From Echinarachnius parma (taxonomy: Eukaryota > Echinodermata > Echinoidea > Clypeasteroida > Echinarachniidae), in assembly GCA_037951105.1 (NCBI GenBank), contig JBAMJV010008350.1, positions 1-64,000 on the forward strand: a DNA stretch of 64,000 bases, read 5' to 3'. The translations under genes were made by a program, and so were the position numbers. Below are positions 23,543-35,399 of this stretch, one piece after another (within the stretch, counting starts at the first letter, position 1; each line of letters starts with the position of its first letter). The notes below the pieces were generated by a model. The model was given only the letters and a program-made list of their open reading frames with translations. It did not search any database and was not told where the DNA came from.

Positions 23543-25305
23543 ACGGAGACTACTCCATGATAACCAATATGGCCAGCGTCCAAGTGGGAAACAACATTGT
23601 CATCCGGCCACCCAAGTCCCAATATAAAGATGGGGAACCATGGATTGGAAAAGTATTGAAGGTTACACCAAGGAATGTACATTTTGAGTTTTTCCACGGG
23701 AATGACAATTGTGTTTGGATATTGGGAGTGTACGGAAACGGGAAAGAAAGCATTAAGAAGACCCAAATTGAATGTATAATCGAATGGGATGAAGCTCATC
23801 TCCTGCCCACTGTTCCGATCAGCGACATTCGCGGTTTCGAGCAAGCTCTTCACGTCAACGACAAGTGCTACATGGTACGATGGACGGGGAGGCAGCCACG
23901 GCCAGGTACGTCGGCAGAAGCTGCGGGTACCGAGCCCTCGCCCTTGGACATTGATGTCGATGACGAAGAATATTATAAAGCGCACATCATTTTGTTGGGT
24001 GGTGAGTACATTTGTTTTGCAAGCTAGGGTATCATTTATGAAATACTCAGCCAGTTTAATATCTACGCTTTGCCAAGGAGTAGAGTACTAGTCAAGAAAG
24101 TCATGATGATCTAATTCTAAATCATAATTTAATTTTAATTCACATATTGAAGACAATGTGACTGACATTGACATTGTCATATTACTAATTACTACTACCG
24201 TAGTGGCTAGAGAACTCGACTGGGGGGAAAACTCGGCCAGAAAAAGGACAGGGCTGACTTTGAAATTAGATTTAGATTTGCAGAGAATCATGAGAATGCA
24301 CTGAACATGTGACTCGAAACTTATCAATAATTGACATCTGTTTGTCATTTCGAAAGAAACTTACACAAATTGGACTGCAATATCGCGATGCCTTCGCTTG
24401 ATCGAAAATTATCGTTCAACGGCAAAGCAGGTTTCCGCACGGCGCAAGTTTATTATGTACGAAGGTTCAATTAATGTGTCAAAACTCAAATGTAGGAAAA
24501 AAGGAGAAATCTGCACTTTGGGCAATAACAAAATTGTTGAGTCGCCATGCAGACGTGATCTGTCTCGGAAGTGTTGCCGTTTTGATTTTAACTGAGCTTC
24601 ATCATCTGTGCCTTTGATCTCCCCATGCATTACAGTTACCAAGGAAGAATTAGTGGACCGGATAGAGAATGGGAAGAGAATCATTATTCCAGCAGTGTAT
24701 GACTCAACTGTGGAGGAGATCGGCGGCAATGCAAAGCAGAGCGACAAGGCCAGGGCCAGTGCACCACTAAAGAGGAAGTTGGATGAGGTGTTCAAGGTAT
24801 GCACCAGTATTTCACAGTCAGAATCATCCCAAATACCAGCTGATTGAGTTGGTTGAGCTGTCTACCTTCTTATCAGCATTCTATACTGCACAGGAGATGG
24901 CCGACATGGATGGATCTCTTCTGCGGGCAGATCCAGACCTGATTGATGCTTTTATAGATAATATTACAGTTATTGTGATATCTCAATCTTGAGCCAACTT
25001 CAGGCTTATGGATCATACTTTTCTTTGCAAGCTAAGCATGGGCATCATAACTTAATTTTGTTCTTTGTCTTTTTTTGCTTGAACAGATGGTCAAAGTGAC
25101 ACCCGGGTCTGGATTTTATGCACAGGAACCCATCCTCCGCAAGGCCAGCCGTATGAAGTCGGCAACAGCCATAGCCTGCAATCTCCTGTTGGCATTCTAT
25201 ACCGCACAGGAGATGGCCGACATGGATGGATCTCTTCTGCGGGCGGAGGAAGTCGGCAACAGCCATAGCCTTTTTTCCGCTATCAATTTCCTTCCTTCTT
25301 TCTAG
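23543..25305 (+). CDS. BEN-array unit 2: exons A, B and D open; possible BEN-type gene
   Basis: Exon A is 23543-24001 (acceptor tacag, donor gtgagt; enters and leaves in phase 1). It encodes GNNIVIRPPKSQYKDGEPW, then a hydrophobic/acidic region, then CYMVRW...EEYYKAHIILLG, which matches the VNW...YVARVKFFAG module of the BEN gene at 6366. Exon B, 24636-24796, joins in phase, encodes TKEELVDRIENGKRIIIPAV and ends PLKRKLDEVFK. A short piece at about 24880-24992 carries FYTAQEMADMDGSLL and a stop. Exon D, 25087-25305, encodes the first half of a BEN-like domain (SATAIACNLLLAFYTAQEM). Its second half is missing. Exons A and B form a consistent reading frame. Whether a complete transcript exists is unknown. 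Confidence 0.5.
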
Positions 25306-25366
25306 ATCTTTGAGAAAAATAGACTTTTCTAAACTTTTTTGTTTTTATTCTTTCTTTTGACTACAG

Positions 25367-27134
25367 ACGGAGACTACTCCATGATAACCAATATGGCCAG
25401 CGTCCAAGTGGGAAACAACATTGTCATCCGGCCACCCAAGTCCCAATATAAAGATGGGGAACCATGGATTGGAAAAGTATTGAAGGTTACACCAAGGAAT
25501 GTACATTTTGAGTTTTTCCACGGGAATGACAATTGTGTTTGGATATTGGGAGTGTACGGAAACGGGAAAGAAAGCATTAAGAAGACCCAAATTGAATGTA
25601 TAATCGAATGGGATGAAGCTCATCTCCTGCCCACTGTTCCGATCAGCGACATTCGCGGTTTTGAGCAAGCTCTTCACGTCAACGACAAGTGCTACATGGT
25701 ACGATGGACGGGGAGGCAGCCACGGCCAGGTACGTCGGCAGAAGCTGCGGGTACCGAGCCCTCGCCCTTGGACATTGATGTCGATGACGAAGAATATTAT
25801 AAAGCGCACATCATTTTGTTGGGTGGTGAGTACATTTGTTTTGCAAGCTAGGGTATCATTTATGAAATACTCAGCCAGTTTAATATCTACGCTTTGCCAA
25901 GGAGTAGAGTACTAGTCAAGAAAGTCATGATGATCTAATTCTAAATCATAATTTAATTTTAATTCACATATTGAAGACAATGTGACTGACATTGACATTG
26001 TCATATTACTAATTACTACTACCGTAGTGGCTAGAGAACTCGACTGGGGGGAAAACTCGGCCAGAAAAAGGACAGGGCTGACTTTGAAATTAGATTTAGA
26101 TTTGCAGAGAATCATGAGAATGCACTGAACATGTGACTCGAAACTTATCAATAATTGACATCTGTTTGTCATTTCGAAAGAAACTTACACAAATTGGACT
26201 GCAATATCGCGATGCCTTCGCTTGATCGAAAATTATCGTTCAACGGCAAAGCGGGCTTCCGCACGGCGCAAGTTTATTATGTACGAAGGTTCAATTAATG
26301 TGTCAAAACTCAAATGTAGGAAAAAAGGAGAAATCTGCAATTTTGGGCAATAACAAAATTGTTGAGTCGCCATGCAGACGTGATCTGTCTCGGAAGTGTT
26401 GCCGTTTTGATTTTAACTGAGCTTCATCATCTGTGCCTTTGATCTCCCCATGCATTACAGTTACCAAGGAAGAATTAGTGGACCGGATAGAGAATGGGAA
26501 GAGAATCATTATTCCAGCAGTGTATGACTCAACTGTGGAGGAGATCGGCGGCAATGCAAAGCAGAGCGACAAGGCCAGGGCCAGTGCACCACTAAAGAGG
26601 AAGTTGGATGAGGTGTTCAAGGTATGCACCAGTATTTCAGTCAGAATCATCCCAAATACCAGCTGATTGAGTTGGTTGAGCTGTCTACCTTCTTATCAGC
26701 ATTCTATACTGCACAGGAGATGGCCGACATGGATGGATCTCTTCTGCGGGCAGATCCAGACCTGATTGATGCTTTTATAGATACTATTACAGTTATTGTG
26801 ATATCTCAATCTTGAGCCAACTTCAGGCTTATGGATCATACTTTTCTGTGCAAGCTATGCATGGGCATCACAACTTAATTTTCTTCTGTGTCTTTTTTTG
26901 CTTGAACAGATGGTCAAAGTGACACCCGGGTCTGGATTTTATGCACAGGAAGCCATCCTCTGCAAGGCTGGCCGTAGGAAGTCGGCAACAGACATAGCCT
27001 GCAATCTCCTGTCGGCATTCTATACAGCACAGGAGATGGCCGACATGGATGGATCTCTTCTGCGGGCGGAGGAAGTCGGCAACAGCCATAGCCTTTTTTC
27101 CGCTATCAATTTCCTTCCTTCTTTCTCTCTTTGA
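25367..27134 (+). CDS. BEN-array unit 3, almost identical to unit 2
   Basis: Exon A 25367-25825, exon B 26461-26621, the short DPDLIDAFIDT piece ending 26815, and exon D 26910-27134. Unit 3 repeats unit 2 at an offset of 1824 bp with only scattered single-base changes, so the duplication or a later gene conversion is recent. The intronic sequence is as similar as the exons. Exons A and B are open as in unit 2. In exon D, Pro-Ile-Leu-Arg has become Ala-Ile-Leu-Cys, as in the following unit. Confidence 0.5.
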
Positions 27135-27188
27135 GAAAAATAGACTTGTCTAAACTTTTTTGTTTTTATTCTTTCTTTTGAATACAGA

Positions 27189-28671
27189 CCGAGACTACTC
27201 CATGATAACCAATATGGCCAGCGTCCAAGTGGGAAACAACATTGTCATCCGGCCACCCAAGTCCCAATAAAAAGATGGGGAACCATGGATTGGAAAAGTA
27301 TTGAAGGTTACACCAAGGAATGTACATTTTGAGTTTTTCCACGGGAATTACAATAAGCCCTTTCGCTATCTCAGCGCGCGGTGCATTGTGGGATAGATTC
27401 TCGGCTCGGCTGGAGATAAGCCATTTCAACATCCGGGGACCCTGCACGCTGTGAAGACATGGACTTCGTTTTAGAAGCGATCAACCAGAAATCCAAAGCA
27501 TGGGCACCAAGGGGTGTTCCGAGCCACCAAGACTGGCAACGGATCTTTCGCAACCTTGGAAAGCTGGACGAGGTAATTTAATTTTCAATAAAAGTCACGT
27601 AGGAAGTCGACAACGTCTTATCGCCTGCAATCTCCTGTCGGCATTCTATACTGCACAGGAGTTGGCAGAAATGAATGGATCTCTTCTGCGGGCAGATCCA
27701 GACCTGATTGATGCTTTTATAGATAATACTACAGTTATTGTGATATCTCAATCTTGAGCCAACTTCAGGCTTATGGATCATACTTTTCTGTGCAAGCTAT
27801 GCATGGGCATCATAACTTAATTTTCTTCTGTGTCTTTTTTTGCTTGAACAGATGCTTGAACAGAGAAATCTGCAATTTTGGGCAATAACAAAATTGTTGA
27901 GTCGCCATGCAGACGTGATCTGTCTCGGAAGTGTTGCCGTTTTGATTTTAACTGAGCTTAATCATCTGCGCCTTTGATCTCCCCGTGCATTACAGTTACC
28001 AAGGAAGAATTAGTGGACAGGATAGAAAATGGGAAAAGAATCATTATTCCAGCAGTTTACGACTCAACTGTGGAGGAGATCGGCGGCAATGCGAAGCAGA
28101 GCGACAAGGCCAGGGCCAGTGCACCACTAAAGAGGAAGTTGGATGAGGTGTTCAAGGTATGCACCAGTATTTCACAGTCAGAATCATCCCAAATACCAGC
28201 TGATTGAGTTGGTTGAGCTGTCTACCTTCTTATCAGCATTCTATACTGCACAGGAGATGGCCGACATGGATGGATCTCTTCTGCGGGCAGATCCAGACCT
28301 GATTGATGCTTTTATAGATACTATTACAGTTATTGTGATATCTCAATCTTGAGCCAACTTCAGGCTTATGGATCATACTTTTCTGTGCAAGCTATGCATG
28401 GGCATCACAACTTAATTTTCTTCTGTGTCTTTTTTTGCTTGAACAGATGGTCAAAGTGACACCCGGGTCTGGATTTTATGCACAGGAAGCCATCCTCTGC
28501 AAGGCCGGCCGTAGGAAGTCGGCAACAGCCATAGCCTGCAATCTCCTGTTGGCATTCTATACCGCACAGGAGATGGCCGACATGGATGGATCTCTTCTGC
28601 GGGCGGAGGAAGTCGGCAACAGCCATAGCCTTTTTTCCGCTATCAATTTCCTTCCTTCTTTCTCTCTTTGA
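27189..28671 (+). pseudogene. BEN-array unit 4, disrupted and carrying a foreign promoter-like piece
   Basis: Exon A (from about 27189) has the same PPKSQ-stop nonsense codon as unit 1 and breaks off at about 27352. There a 70-bp segment identical to the 5' flank of the SAP gene is inserted (27352-27420). The CEDMDFVLEAINQKSKAW segment follows (27424-27570), then a BEN-like piece to 27757, exon B (27996-28156), a second short piece to 28352 and exon D (28447-28671). Confidence 0.7.
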
Positions 28672-28724
28672 GAAAAATAGACTTGTCTAAACTTTTTTGT
28701 TTTTATTCTTTCTTTTGACTACAG

Positions 28725-28888
28725 ACCGAGACTACTCCATGATAACCAATATGGCCAGCGTCCAAGTGGGAAACAACATTGTCATCCGGCCACCCAAGTC
28801 CCAATAAAAAGATGGGGAACCATGGATTGGAAAAGTATTGAAGGTTACACCAAGGAATGTACATTTTGAGTTTTTCCACGGGAATTAC
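28725..28888 (+). pseudogene. BEN-array unit 5, exon A fragment only
   Basis: It starts like the other exon A copies, has the same nonsense codon after PPKSQ, and is cut at the same base as unit 4, where the SAP-gene 5' flank begins. Confidence 0.75.
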
Positions 28889-29095
28889 AATAAGCCCTTT
28901 CGCTATCTCAGCGCGCGGTGCATTGTGGGATAGATTCTCGGCTCGGCTGGAGATAAACAAAGAGCGTTCCCATAGCTACGCAGTGAATAGCACACACGCC
29001 GAGTGCACAGAGTGAGTGGCGTTATCGCGACATTTTACTCTTTTAAGTTTTAACTCACAAAATAGTGGATATTGGACCATTTTTTATAACTTAAA
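28889..29095 (+). promoter_or_regulatory. 5' flank of the SAP/SWIM gene
   Basis: GC-richer sequence with gcgcgcggtgcattgtggga and several CG dinucleotides, directly upstream of the ATG at 29096. The first 70 bp also occur at 27352-27420. No TATA box stands out. The promoter role is inferred from position. Confidence 0.4.
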
Positions 29096-30010
29096 ATGGC
29101 TGGGAATGATGTTCAGTTTAGTCTTGAACAAATTCAGCAGTTAAATGTGAAGCAATTGCAGGCATTTCTCCGCGAAAGAGGACTGAAAACCGTGGGTAGA
29201 AATGCTGAACTACAGGCTCTCGCATTCAGCGCTGTACAGCTTGGATACAAAGTGAAACAGACCGAAGTGGAAGAAGACAGATTGAGATCGGATCAATACG
29301 CAGAACTTTTGAACATTGAAGGGAAAAGAATTCCAGACCCCCTTGTCGAGATTAATAACTGGATTTCAGAAAAAGAAGGTGTGAGATTTTGGCCCCCCGT
29401 GAGCTATTTCGAGATTGCTGAATGGCTGCTGAACGATGCTCCATGTACCAGCGTACCGAGCTTAAGTAAGCGAAGAAAGGATAACGAGCAGAGACCAACA
29501 TCACTGAGAGATAGACTGTTGTCTGATTACAAAGAAGGCAAAGCCTACTCGTACTTTAAAAGCAAGTGGCTGCATGAAATTTTCTTTCATGAGATCTGCA
29601 AGGAAAGCACAGTGTGTGTTCTAAAGACTAAATGTACGCCGTCGCAAGCTGTGAAGAATGTTCCCCATGATGTTTGGGTAGCATTTGACAAGGCATCAGG
29701 AAAAATCCTTTAAGCATATTGCAGCTGTTTTGCAGGGTAAGGCATGATCACAAAACTTCAAAATTTAACCCAAATACCTTCTTGAAAATGAAAATACTGT
29801 AGATCTATGTTACAAGCCGAACCAAGCTAGAGTCTAGATCTACACAATATCAGACTAGATCTAGGCTAAGTCTATCTACAAAATTCAAAAATAAACAGAC
29901 GGCTCCGTCCAGGATTCCGAGAGACATGAAAATACGAGAGACAAAGGCCAGAAACAACCTCTTTTTTTGTTTTAATTTGAATCAATTTCAACATTTTTTT
30001 ATTTTTCCAC

Positions 30011-30033
30011 TCCCCCCCCCCCCCCCCCCCCCC
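30011..30033. repeat. Poly-C tract
   Basis: A run of 23 or more cytosines inside the intron of the SAP/SWIM gene. Confidence 0.85.
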
Positions 30034-30530
30034 ATCTCAACCAAGAATCAATAATTTATTTTCCCCCATATTTTTTATTGTTTGTTTCAGCCTAGGGTCC
30101 ACTTGCAATCACGTCGCAGCATTGATATTCAAGGTTGATAATGCCTTTATGACTGGTGTGTCCCAAAGCCGAAATCTACCATGCACTTCAAAGGTCTGCA
30201 GCTGGAACGTGTACAGTGGAGGTGCAGGAGCAGTCCTTCATGGAATCCCGGTGTCGGAGATGGATTGGGTGAAACTATGGCAAAGAAAGTTCTGGTGAGT
30301 TGAATATAGAATCTGCATCTTCTCTTTATCTGAGATTGAATAGGCCAACAGTATAATGAGATGTCATATGAACTTATAAAAATAAAATTATAGGACCATT
30401 TCATATTTCAAAAATGGATCCATGAATATGACTCTGATGACTACTTGGTCTTGTCTTCTTTGTAGCCTGTTTGGCTTCCTGCACCCTGCTAAACACCGAT
30501 GTCGGTTTCTTACTAGGACTCTCCTTGGTC

Positions 30531-30938
30531 TCACGAAGCAACTCGTGAGATGGCTGGCTCTGGGTAAAGGTTAAAGGTCAAAGGGCAAAGGTAAAACATT
30601 TTAATAAAACTACTTCTTGTGGGTAGACTCTCCTTGCTTGCCACATCTTGTTTCCTTGTCCGCTCTCTCATTGGAGTTGGGGTCTTGTTTGACTGTGATT
30701 CCGTGAACTCGTATGGATCTCTCCTTCCAATTTCCTTCATGCCCTGTGAGGTAGCATCCATGCTGCCACTCACTGCACCTTGATCTGTTGAGATGGTACT
30801 GTGTTTCTTCTGTTGTGCCCTAGCTGATCTTGCTGGTGATCGTCCTGTCCTGGGTTGTGCATTTCCTTGACAGTCTACAACAGTGTCTGCTTCACTGTTG
30901 ACATTTTCTTTGTGCAGGAACTGAGCAAGGATGGACAT
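30531..30938 (-). other. Open frame of unknown nature on the opposite strand
   Basis: 135 codons on the minus strand, Ser/Thr/Arg-rich (RTGRSPARSARAQQKKHS), composition unlike random AT-rich sequence. No domain is recognised. It lies in an intron of the SAP/SWIM relic and might be part of another mobile or captured gene. Confidence 0.25.
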
Positions 30939-31326
30939 TTTATCTTCCAGGATGTTCTCAGGCGGCTTTCATTCAAGGATTTCATCAGCTGACCTTTGTT
31001 CAAAGGTAGAGATGTCTCTTGTTTGTTCCTTGACAGCAAAGAGAATTTTTCACTCTTGTATAACTAAGGCACTGTTAAGACCACACCTAGAATATGTCAG
31101 TAACTAACAGATGTAAAAATTATTTGTACATGCGTATGAGGAAGCCATGGAATTCTCTAATGACCTAGTTAATGCACCCAGTGTCTACAATTTTGAAATT
31201 GGTCTGGACAAACATTGGAAGCATGAACCCATCAAGTTGAGGTTAGACCCCATACCACCTGGCGATGATCCAGCCAGCGCCAGCTTCAAACGACGAAGGA
31301 ACTTGGAACTGAATATAGAGGCATAA

Positions 31327-32060
31327 GTCTGCGTTCAGAATCATCCATAGGTATCCATAGGTAGGTAAATAAGCTCATAAATAAATAGTTTGGAAAAAAA
31401 GTCATCCAGCTTGTAAGGCATGTGACAATGAATTTTTATGACACAATAACTTTTTTGTAAACAATTTATCATCAAAATTAATGACACTTCCCTGTTTGAC
31501 TATAGGATCGTACATATGGAATATTTTTCATTATTTTGATAATATTGTGGTGGTGTTTCGTTTTTTTTTTTTTTTTTTTTTCTAAGACTAGATTTCGAGT
31601 GACTGCTTGAAGTTGAAGAAAAAAATTAATAACATGCTCGGATGCATGAAATCGTAGTTATATTACAGTCCCACTCGTAATAATCTGTGTTATGTTTTTA
31701 TTAACTGGTGAAGTTTCGTTGAAAACACAGCAGGAAAAATCTATTTTGAACAAAGCTAACAATATATCAGGGCCTTGATACTTTGATCTAAATATAAATG
31801 AAAATACTTACATTCACAACTAACACAAATAGCGGTAGAAATGAAGAAAATCCAATGATTATTGATATCTGAATGAGTGAAAAATACGAAGCAGGAGTAA
31901 AGCTGCTATACACACAAAGATGCAATGCGTGTGCACGCAAAATTCATACACACCACATTCACTCAATACGCTCTTCTCACGGTCGCTCACGAGTTGTTTA
32001 TCTCCAGAAACTCGTTGATAAGAAAATCTCGCGCATGCGCAGTCGAGACTGCGAAAAGGC
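31327..32060. other. Spacer between SAP/SWIM relic and BEN-array unit 6
   Basis: AT-rich, with a poly-T run at about 31559-31580 and a CG-containing patch at 32030-32060 (cgcgcatgcgcagtcgagac). No gene is recognised. Confidence 0.5.
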
Positions 32061-32064
32061 TTAT

Positions 32065-33240
32065 TGTGTTTGGATATTGGGAGTGTACGGAAACGGGAAA
32101 GAAAGCATTAAGAAAACCCAAATAATCGAATGGGATGAAGCTCATCTCATGCCCACTGTTCCGATCAGCGACATTCGCGGTTTCGAGCAAGCTCTTCACG
32201 TCAACGACAAGTGCTACATGGTACGATGGACGGGGAGGCAGCCACGGCCAGGTACGTCGGCAGAAGCTGCGGGTACCGAGCCCTCGCCCATGGACATTGA
32301 TGTCGATGACGAAGAATATTATAAAGCGCATATCATTTTGTTGGGTGGTGAGTACATTTGTTTTGCAAGCTAGGGTATCATTTATGAAATACTCGGCCAG
32401 TTTAATATATACGCTTTGCCAAGGAGTAGAGTGCTAGTTAAGAAAGTCATGATGATCTAATTCTAAATCATAATTTAATTTTAATCCACATATTGAAGAC
32501 AATGTGACTGACATTGACATATTACTAATTACTACTACCGTAGTGGCTAGAGAACTCGGCTGGGGTGAAAACTCGGCCAGAAAAAGGACAGGGCTGACTT
32601 TGAAATTAGATTTAGATTTGCCAAGAATCATGAGAATGCACTGAACATGTGACTCAAAACTTTTACAATCCAAAATTTGTTATTTTTTTATTTTGTTCAC
32701 GATAATTTCAGATTTCAATTTTTTGAATCTTGATTCTCACTCTTTTAGATCTACGCTCAGACATTCATTTCAAAAGAAACTTACACAAATTGGACTGCAA
32801 TATCGCCGTGCCTTCGCTTGATCGAAAATTATCGTTCACGGCAAAGCGGGTTTCTGCACGGCGCAAGTTTATTATGTACAAAGGTTCAATTAATGTGTCA
32901 AAACTCAAATGTAGGAAAAAAAGGAGAAATCTGCAATTTTGGGCAATAACAAAATTGTTGAGTCGCCATGCAGACGTGATCTGCTTAATCATCTGTGCCT
33001 TTGATCTCCCCATGCATTACAGTTACCAAGGAAGAATTAGTGGACCGGATAGAGAATGGGAAAAGAATCATTATTCCAGCAGTGTATGACTCGACTGTGG
33101 AGGAGATCGGCGGCAATGCAAAGCAGAGCGACAAGGCCAGGGCCAGTGCACCCCTGAAGAGGAAGTTGGATGAGGTGTTCAAGGAAAGTGTAAGTTTCAA
33201 GGACAAAACAAAATGTAACACTCAGTCACTCATAACGTAA
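32065..33240 (+). pseudogene. BEN-array unit 6, 5'-truncated
   Basis: Exon A enters at VWILGVYGNGKESIKK, lacking its first half, and has a 9-bp in-frame deletion (three residues) before IIEWDEAH. It ends at the normal donor near 32346. Exon B is 33023-33189. Its end differs from the other copies: after PLKRKLDEVFK two further codons are followed by the donor gtaagt. No exon D follows. The exon B end here may be ancestral, because the other copies all share the gtatgc donor and adjoining sequence. Confidence 0.6.
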
Positions 33241-34285
33241 GCTTGGAGTGATCATTGCTCACGGAAAAACTGACTTAGGATGACACCCTTTTAATTTGAT
33301 TTGTATATCAGTATGAATAAGCTTGACATAAAATGGCTGTTCAAGTCCATTCACAGAAATGTTGTTTTTGAAGAAAGGTAACACCCGTAACAATAACGGG
33401 TGTTAGATATGGGTGGGAAGGATCAGCGGTATTTGTCAACACACCTCACAAGGGTGCATCACCTGAAAGATGCAAGTGCTAGGCACAGTTTCTTACAACA
33501 GGCACGCCAGGAGTAAGTAGTTAACGCATCAAATCTGGACTGTTATCATTTTAAATACCGGTTTTGTGTACATGTGTGTGCATGGCTTTATTAATCCTTT
33601 CACATTTCATGAGCCAGTCGTGGCAAGCTTGATATCATTTCTTCATGGGACACTCTTCATTGAAGTGTGAACTCTGCATTTTATCAGGGCATTTACATTG
33701 TAAACAAAATCTCCCGGCATAATATAGAATGGTTCTAGATGACATACAATATAGGTTTGAAATGGTAAGAATATTTTCTGGCAATAACTACTTTCCAGCA
33801 GTTTCATCCATGCACATTTATTTGAACATTGAAGATATGAATGCAATGTTTTACAAAATATTCAGATTTTCCTTTAATTTGTGTGCTTTGACCAGTGAAA
33901 TTTGACCTTGTTGTATGGAAGACTCCGATTATTTTGTGGCATCTTTCCCACGACTGATATAACCCATTTTTGCAAGAAAATTCAATCATCATGCCTCCAA
34001 ATTTTGGAAATGTTATCATTTTCTATCAAATGTATGAAGTGGTTACCATGCCAACCATATATCTCCTGTGAAACCAATTCTCACAACTGGAAACAAGCCA
34101 ATTCCTGAGCTGTGGAGAGTATTCTGTCAGAAAATACTTGTTGCCTATTTCTACCATTCGGAAGTCCCTAAATCGTTTTCTAATTCGTCACTTTTCAGAG
34201 TTGACTATTGATCATTTTAGTTGCTCCAGTGGTACTACTAATATTTTTTTTTTTACTGCTAATGAATACTGTATTCAAAATATAA
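33241..34285. other. Spacer with a small hairpin and a zinc-finger-like scrap
   Basis: At 33382-33410 lies a hairpin, taacacccgtaac...aacgggtgtta. Directly after it a short frame reads RYLSTHLTRVHHLKD, which resembles half of a His-containing zinc finger. The remainder is AT-rich without a recognised gene. Confidence 0.35.
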
Positions 34286-34287
34286 TT

Positions 34288-34560
34288 ACAGGTTAGCTAT
34301 AAGAAATCAATTCAGTTCAATACATAGAGGAGGGAAACTATTCCAACAGTACATTGTGGACGCGTACGTTAAAACAGAAGGGAGCTGACTGTTCTTTGTC
34401 AGACAAAATCAAGCAATCCTGCGCGTGGAAAAATATCAAGGGCAAATTGCCATCAAGAGGAAGCCTCAATGTGCTTCGCAGGCCCTAGTGCGTCAGCCCC
34501 TACGCTGCAAAGAGAGAACGCGGCTCTCCGGAAGGAGATGAACTACGGCCATTAAACAGG
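34288..34560 (+). pseudogene. Helitron protein fragment fused to a coiled-coil scrap, copy 1
   Basis: The frame reads LAIRNQFSSIHRGGKLFQQY, then VDAYVKTEGS, then a stop, then LFFVRQNQAILRVEKYQG. This is the conserved stretch in the Helitron_like_N region of Helitron Rep/helicase proteins. After IKRKPQ the sequence passes into PTLQRENAALRKEM, a heptad-like piece unrelated to Helitrons. The in-frame TGA and loss of flanking domains make it non-functional. Confidence 0.7.
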
Positions 34561-34747
34561 CGAGAAGGGGAAGAAGCGGAAGGAGACGCGCAAGGCCCCT
34601 CACTCAAAAACCAAGGCCCCAGCCCCAGACTCCTTCAAGCCGTTCACGACCCTGGCTTCAGGGAGCAGCAGGAAACCATGCAGCTGCCTGAGGCTGCAGG
34701 GAGAGAACACTGCTCTAAGGAAGGAGGTTACTGAATTAAGGATCCTC

Positions 34748-34908
34748 GGGGTGTATTCTGAAAACTATTGTATCTATGTACGTCACTAAAATATAGTTTA
34801 GCAAGTCGCTATTCCATTTAGTACATTTTAACATTTAAGTGACGTAGATATGACGTACATGTAGATCAAATAATTTATAACTTAAAATCGTTTTCAGAAT
34901 ACACCCCC
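34748..34908. mobile_element. MITE with GGGGTGTATTCTGAAAAC ends
   Basis: The left end GGGGTGTATTCTGAAAAC is matched by its exact inverse at 34891-34908. It interrupts a relic coiled-coil coding stretch (GENTALRKEVTELR, about 34700-34740). Confidence 0.8.
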
Positions 34909-35106
34909 AGAACAGGCGGTTGCAGACGAATGTGTTGGAGAGATTTCATACATGTATGTAAGATTCTGTGTAACCTCCTGCAATTACCTTAAAATCCTCA
35001 CTTTTTATATATTTTGCAATTTTACTTATGTTACTTACATTTCTTTATTTAGAAAGAGAAGAATGCCACGACCCAATGAGCCAGAAACTCTGCAATAGCT
35101 GATATA

Positions 35107-35355
35107 ATGGCCGAGAAGGTTAAAAAGCGGAAGGAGACCCACAAGGCCCCTCACTCAAAGACCAAGGCCCCACCCAGCCCCTCACCCCAAGACCAAGGCC
35201 CCACCCAGCCACTCACCCCAAGACCAAGGCCCCTCACTCCAAGACCAAGGCCCCACCCAGCCACCCACTCCTTCAATTTTCACTCCCTAATTTTGAGCCA
35301 AGTTCAGGCTTATGGATCATACTTTGATCTGTGCAAGCTAAGCTGTGCATTATAA
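35107..35355 (+). other. Lys/Pro-rich relic exon with a short internal tandem repeat
   Basis: The frame starts MAEKVKKRKETHKAPHSKTK and expands into Pro/Gln/Arg repeats built from a unit of about 30 bp (agaccaaggccccacccagc). A diverged copy of the KKRKET...KAPHSKTKAP start occurs at about 34565-34620, so this is half of a duplicated pair. No function is assigned. Confidence 0.45.
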
Positions 35356-35399
35356 CTTGATTTTTTTTTCTGTGTCTTCTTTGCTTGAATCTGTTCAGT

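Larger units (their letters stand above)
29096..31326 (+). pseudogene. SAP-domain / SWIM zinc-finger protein gene, interrupted by a stop codon
   Basis: Exon 1 is 29096-29736. Residues about 12-45 (IQQLNVKQLQAFLRERGLK...) form a SAP motif, a helix-loop-helix that binds DNA. The frame continues to VPHDVWVAFDKASGKIL and then meets TAA at 29711. After the stop the same frame continues AYCSCFAG, the donor follows, and exon 2 (30091-30294) joins in phase to give AGLGSTCNHVAALIFKV. Together these make a CxC...CxH SWIM zinc finger, followed by PCTSKVCSWN. The stop therefore falls just before the zinc ligands. A third exon-like piece (about 31132-31326) ends IPPGDDPASASFKRRRN...EA stop. This architecture occurs in large multicopy families of invertebrates, often linked to nuclease-like domains. 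Read-through or selenocysteine is unlikely; a dead copy is the simplest reading. Confidence 0.6.

Noticed and set aside
23521..25809. 154-residue minus-strand frames in the BEN array
   Set aside because: Antisense of exon A; the plus-strand frame has splice sites, consistent phase and domain similarity.
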